Origin: Thermoplasmata archaeon
GTDB lineage: Archaea > Thermoplasmatota > Thermoplasmata > Lutacidiplasmatales > UBA184
Direction: 5' to 3'
Length of the DNA: 7,192 nucleotides
Assembly: GCA_021792485.1 (NCBI GenBank)
Contig: JAJYUO010000062.1
Coordinates: 1-7,192, forward strand
Positions 4,509 through 7,192 of this stretch are shown piece by piece. The position numbers were made by a program, and so were the translations under genes. The notes below the pieces were generated by a model. That model did not search any database. It had not been told where the DNA came from and worked only from the letters and a program-made list of their open reading frames with translations. Numbering within the stretch: position 1 is the first letter of the stretch; each line of letters opens with the position of its first letter.

Positions 4509-6236
4509 ATGGTCTCTAACACGGAAGCAGCCGATCTCCTCCGGTCGATCGCCGACCTGCTCGATCTGAAGGGAGAGCAGTTCAAACCCGAAGCGTATCG
4601 CCGGGCCGCCCGTTCGATCGAGACTCTCGCGGAACCGCTCTCCGCGTACGTCGATCGCGACGCGCTGCGGGCGATACCGGGGGTCGGGGAGGCGATCGCG
4701 GAGAAGTTGACGGATTTCCTCGCGACCGGCCGCCTAGAGTACCTCGACCGGCTCCAGGCCGAGATCCCGAGCGGCGTCGTTCGGCTGATGCGGCTCCCCG
4801 GTATCGGCCCCAAGACCGCCCGACGCCTTTGGATCGAGTTCCATATCGAGAGTCCCGCGGCGCTCCGGACGGCAATCGACGCGGGGCGCCTTTCGGGCGC
4901 CAAAGGATTCGGCGAGCGCAAGATCGCCCAATTCCGCGAGGCCGCCGGGGCCCGACCCGCCGGTGCGCGCGTCCCGATCGCGGAGGCGTGGCCCCGGGCC
5001 CAGCGGCTGCTCGCCGCGATCCGCGCGGGCCTGACGGGGGAGGAACGCGCCGATGTCGCCGGCAGCCTGCGCCGGTACCGCGAGACGATCGGCGACGTGG
5101 ACATCCTGGTCGGGAGCCGGCGGTCCTCCGAGGTGTTCGATCGCATCGCCCGGGTCCCCGATCGCCTCGAGACCCTCGTGCGAGGCGACACCAAGATGAC
5201 TGTGGTCCTCGAGGGGGGCCTGCAGGTGGACGTACGGGTCGTCGACCCCGAGTCCTACGGGGCCGCGCTTGTCTATTTCACGGGTTCGAAGGACCACAAC
5301 GTGCGCCTGCGCACGCTCGCGAAGGACCTCGGGCTCAAGGTCAACGAGTACGGCGTCTACCGCGGCGAGCAGCTCATTGCCCGGAGGACGGAGTACGACG
5401 TCTACGACGCGGTCGGTCTCAGCTGGATCCCCCCGGAGATGCGCGAGGATCGCGGCGAGATCGACCTCGCGACCACGGACGCGATCCCCCCGCTGGTCGA
5501 GCTCGGGGACCTCCGAGGCGATTGGCATGGCCACCTCTCGGCCGATGCGACGCCGGACGAGCTCGATCGGGCGCTGGCGGACGCCCGACGGCGTCGGCTG
5601 GACTTTGTCGGCCTGCTCGTTCGCGGGACGGACGGCGACGGCCATCGCACCGAGCTCCCCGCGGAGACCCGGCAGCGCCTCGCCGAGCGTCGAGAGCGGC
5701 GACGGCCCGGCGAACCCCGGGTGCTCGTCGGCGGGGAGTTCCCGACCGCGACGAGCGGGGACGCGGATCCGGAGGTCGACTTCCGGGTTCTGCGAGCGCA
5801 CGGAAATCCCCCGGCGGCGTCGCAGCGGCTCGGCGCCGGCTGGCGCCTCGTCAGCCACCTCGGACCCGCGCCGAGCGACGCGGCCGGGGCGGAGCGGTGG
5901 CGCGGGTGGCTCGCCTTCGCGGCCTCCCACGGCCTCTCGGTCGACGTGGGGCCCGGTTCGGATCGGCTCGATTCGGACGGGGCGCGGGAGCTGTTGCGGC
6001 TCGGCGGTACCGTTCATGTGGCGACGGGCTTCGACCTCCCTCCCGAGGACCCGACCGGGCCGATCTCGCTCGGATTCGCGCGGCGCGCCTGGGCGAAGGC
6101 CTCCGACGTCGGCAACACCCGGCGCCTGGCGGATCTCGCGGCCCGACCGCCAGCGCGCCCGGATCAGGACGCGACCATGCGCTCGAGGGCCCGACGCGCG
6201 CGCTCGGCGACGTCCGGCCGCACGTCGATCACGTAG
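4509..6236 (+). CDS. polX: DNA polymerase X family protein with a degenerate PHP domain
   Basis: This is a 575-residue family X polymerase of the bacterial/archaeal PolX type, which fills short gaps in base-excision repair. The N-terminal 8-kDa-like domain carries GEQFKPEAYRRAARSIE (22-38) and two helix-hairpin-helix motifs, IPGVGEAIAEKL (56-67) and LPGIGPKTARRL (96-107). The nucleotidyltransferase site is intact: G185-S186, the metal ligands D196 and D198 in GDVDI, and D241 in QVDVRVV. FTGSKDHN (257-264) and VNEYGVY (278-284) follow. The linker LSWIPPEMREDRGEI (304-318) is typical of PolX. The C-terminal PHP domain (about 335-545) keeps H340, H342, E410, H431 and H450. The usual TDH is replaced by L370-V371-R372, and the usual TDAH by T506-G507-F508-D509, so the 3'-5' exonuclease/phosphatase is probably impaired. 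The last 24 residues are antisense to nadA. The start at ATG 4509 fits the family N-terminus. Confidence 0.92.
   Translation: MVSNTEAADLLRSIADLLDLKGEQFKPEAYRRAARSIETLAEPLSAYVDRDALRAIPGVGEAIAEKLTDFLATGRLEYLDRLQAEIPSGVVRLMRLPGIGPKTARRLWIEFHIESPAALRTAIDAGRLSGAKGFGERKIAQFREAAGARPAGARVPIAEAWPRAQRLLAAIRAGLTGEERADVAGSLRRYRETIGDVDILVGSRRSSEVFDRIARVPDRLETLVRGDTKMTVVLEGGLQVDVRVVDPESYGAALVYFTGSKDHNVRLRTLAKDLGLKVNEYGVYRGEQLIARRTEYDVYDAVGLSWIPPEMREDRGEIDLATTDAIPPLVELGDLRGDWHGHLSADATPDELDRALADARRRRLDFVGLLVRGTDGDGHRTELPAETRQRLAERRERRRPGEPRVLVGGEFPTATSGDADPEVDFRVLRAHGNPPAASQRLGAGWRLVSHLGPAPSDAAGAERWRGWLAFAASHGLSVDVGPGSDRLDSDGARELLRLGGTVHVATGFDLPPEDPTGPISLGFARRAWAKASDVGNTRRLADLAARPPARPDQDATMRSRARRARSATSGRTSIT
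6164..6236. other. Convergent 3' overlap of polX and nadA
   Basis: The polX frame (+) runs to a stop at 6234-6236, whereas the nadA frame (-) ends with TGA at 6164-6166, so 73 bp encode both proteins. On the nadA side they encode the family-typical end around RPDVAERARRALERM. On the polX side they encode D552-T575, an arginine/serine/threonine-rich tail beyond the PHP domain. This suggests polX lost its original stop and reads into nadA. The two mRNAs would be complementary over this stretch, and no terminator fits between the genes. Confidence 0.8.
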
Positions 6237-7084
6237 CGGTTCAGCTTCAGCGCGTCGCGTACCTTCGCGAGGTCGGTCTTCTTCATGAACGGGCAGACCG
6301 CCCCCACGTCGACCGGGGTGAATCGGGTCGTGGGATTGATCTGCCGCATCCGGTGCAGGATCCCGATCTCGGTCGCGACCAGGACCTCGGGCGCATGGGT
6401 CTCCTTCGCGAAGCGGACCATGCCGTCGGTCGAGAGCACCTGGTCGACCTGCGGAAGGGCCTCGGAGGCGCACCCGCACTCCGGGTGGGCGATCAGGGGC
6501 GCGCCGGGATGCTCGGCGCGCAGGCGAGCGATCCCTTCGGGCCGAATGCGCCCGTGGACATGGCAGTCCGCCGGCCACAGGTGCATCGTCCGCGCCGTGC
6601 GGCCCGTCTGCGCGCGCACGTACTCGCCGAGGAACATGTCCGGAAGGAAGAGGATCTCCCGGTCGGCCGGGATCGCGCGGACGACCCGGACCGCGTTCGA
6701 GCTCGTGCAGCAGTAGTCGCTCTCGGCCTTCACCTCGGCCGACGTGTTGACGTAGGAGACGACCACCGCCCCGGGGTGCTCGGACTTCCAGGCCCGCAGC
6801 TGCTCCGCGGTGATCGCGTCGGAGAGGCTGCAGCCGGCCCCGAGGTCGGGAAGGAGGACCGTCTTCGTCGGGTTGAGGATCTTGGCGGTCTCGGCCATGA
6901 ACCGGACGCCGGCGAAGACGATCACCGTTCGGTCGGTCTGCATCGCCTGCCGGGAGAGGTAGAGGGAGTCTCCCACGTAGTCCGCGATGTCCTGGACCTC
7001 GTCGACCTCGTAGTTGTGGGCGAGGAGCACGGCGTTGCGCTCCTCCTTCAGCCGGCGGATCTCCTCCTCGAGCGACACGGGCAC
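6164..7084 (-). CDS. nadA: Quinolinate synthase NadA
   Basis: This enzyme condenses iminoaspartate with dihydroxyacetone phosphate to quinolinate in de novo NAD synthesis, using an oxygen-sensitive 4Fe-4S cluster in the cytoplasm. At 306 residues it belongs to the short type common in archaea and Thermotoga. The three expected cluster cysteines are C85 (GAGCSL), C174 (WPADCHVH) and C264 (AVCPFMK), at spacings close to those of structurally known NadA proteins. Other signatures are LAHNYEVDEVQDIADYVGDSL (21-41, in two adjoining motifs), FAGVRFMAETAK (57-68), YVNTSAEVKAESDYCCTSSN (111-130), PDMFLGEYV (148-156), AHPECGC (199-205) and TEIGILHRM (238-246). The start is either GTG 7084 or GTG 7078; GAGGGG (7084-7089) is five bases ahead of 7078, which favours the latter. 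nadA follows a probable nadC by 32 bp on the same strand. Confidence 0.97.
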   Translation of the reverse strand: MPVSLEEEIRRLKEERNAVLLAHNYEVDEVQDIADYVGDSLYLSRQAMQTDRTVIVFAGVRFMAETAKILNPTKTVLLPDLGAGCSLSDAITAEQLRAWKSEHPGAVVVSYVNTSAEVKAESDYCCTSSNAVRVVRAIPADREILFLPDMFLGEYVRAQTGRTARTMHLWPADCHVHGRIRPEGIARLRAEHPGAPLIAHPECGCASEALPQVDQVLSTDGMVRFAKETHAPEVLVATEIGILHRMRQINPTTRFTPVDVGAVCPFMKKTDLAKVRDALKLNRYVIDVRPDVAERARRALERMVAS

Positions 7085-7089
7085 CCCTC
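7084..7089 (-). promoter_or_regulatory. Shine-Dalgarno sequence of nadA, favouring the GTG at 7078
   Basis: On the minus strand GAGGGG spans 7089-7084. It lies five bases before the GTG at 7078 but directly abuts or overlaps the GTG at 7084. Initiation at 7078 would shorten NadA by two residues and leave all conserved motifs untouched. Confidence 0.5.
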
Positions 7090-7116
7090 GACAGGAAAAC
7101 GAGCCGGCAGGACCTC

Positions 7117-7192
7117 TTAACGCGACGGTGGAGCGTGGGCGACCAGCCGAAGGTGGAACGGAAGGGCCTTCGCCGAGTGGGTGAGGGCCCCG
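7117..7192 (-). CDS. nadC: Probable nicotinate-nucleotide pyrophosphorylase (quinolinate phosphoribosyltransferase), last 24 codons
   Basis: An open minus-strand frame enters from the window edge and ends with TAA at 7117-7119. It encodes 24 visible residues, GALTHSAKALPFHLRLVAHA followed by PPSR. The GALTHSAKAL segment is the hallmark C-terminal motif of NadC (usually GALTHSxxALDxSL), near the phosphate-binding end of the barrel. NadC converts quinolinate and PRPP to nicotinate mononucleotide, CO2 and pyrophosphate, the step directly after NadA. The position 32 bp upstream of nadA on the same strand strongly supports the call. The usual Asp after AL is Pro here, and the rest of the protein is outside the window, so some doubt remains. 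Confidence 0.75.
   Translation of the reverse strand, partial: GALTHSAKALPFHLRLVAHAPPSR

Noticed and set aside
4734..6578. A 614-codon minus-strand open frame across polX and nadA
   Set aside because: Arg/Gly/Pro-rich sequence without recognisable domains. polX on the opposite strand and nadA in another frame explain the region.
4829..7120. A 763-codon plus-strand open frame, the longest in the window
   Set aside because: It is out of phase with polX and antisense to nadA. Its length reflects the rarity of stop codons at high GC.
7114..7120. TTAAGAG on the minus strand as a TATA box for nadA
   Set aside because: It contains the TAA stop of the probable nadC frame. A separate nadA promoter is not needed.
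7120..7192. A possible tRNA at the right edge
   Set aside because: No T-loop consensus, anticodon arm or acceptor pairing is visible, and the nadC coding frame explains the sequence.
1..7192. CRISPR array, insertion sequence, phage or defence system
   Set aside because: There are no spaced direct repeats, transposase, integrase or terminal repeats. All sizeable regions are accounted for by ordinary genes of similar base composition.

Overview
The window is GC-rich and gene-dense, with almost no intergenic space. It holds six complete protein genes and two partial ones cut by the edges. The gene content is mostly housekeeping: B12-dependent ribonucleotide reductase (nrdJ, 3' end), a 14-TM MFS transporter, a TIGR02757/DUF2400 protein with a translationally coupled small unknown protein, a GNAT acetyltransferase, a family X DNA polymerase, quinolinate synthase (nadA), and the last codons of a probable nadC. 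I see no mobile element, CRISPR array, tRNA or rRNA. A high-GC archaeon (Thermoplasmata-like) is my leading guess, from the short NadA, the class II RNR and the style of the MFS protein. No gene here is diagnostic, and a high-GC bacterium cannot be excluded.

Layout. nrdJ (+, 2-499) converges on the MFS gene (-, 531-2225) across a 31-bp gap that contains a small hairpin. The MFS promoter region (2226-2308) carries a perfect 7-bp inverted repeat. Upstream of it on the minus strand is a two-gene unit: the DUF2400 gene (-, 2698-3570) overlaps the start of a 130-residue unknown protein (-, 2309-2701) by four bases (GTGA). A 95-bp divergent gap (3571-3665) separates this unit from a plus-strand pair, the GNAT gene (3666-4481) and polX (4509-6236). 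polX converges on and overlaps nadA (-, 6164-7084) by 73 bp. nadA follows the tail of a probable nadC (-, 7117 to the window edge).

How the genes may work together. nadC and nadA would give the quinolinate branch of de novo NAD synthesis. The DUF2400 protein resembles HhH-GPD/AGOG-type DNA glycosylases and has an endonuclease III-like four-cysteine loop. PolX is a gap-filling polymerase. With NrdJ supplying dNTPs nearby, the centre of the window reads as a possible base-excision-repair neighbourhood, but that functional link is inference.

The least ordinary observations are: the PHP nuclease domain of PolX, which has lost several metal ligands; the polX 3' end running antisense into the conserved end of nadA; the unknown protein coupled to DUF2400; and a near-palindrome that hides the only Shine-Dalgarno sequence ahead of polX.
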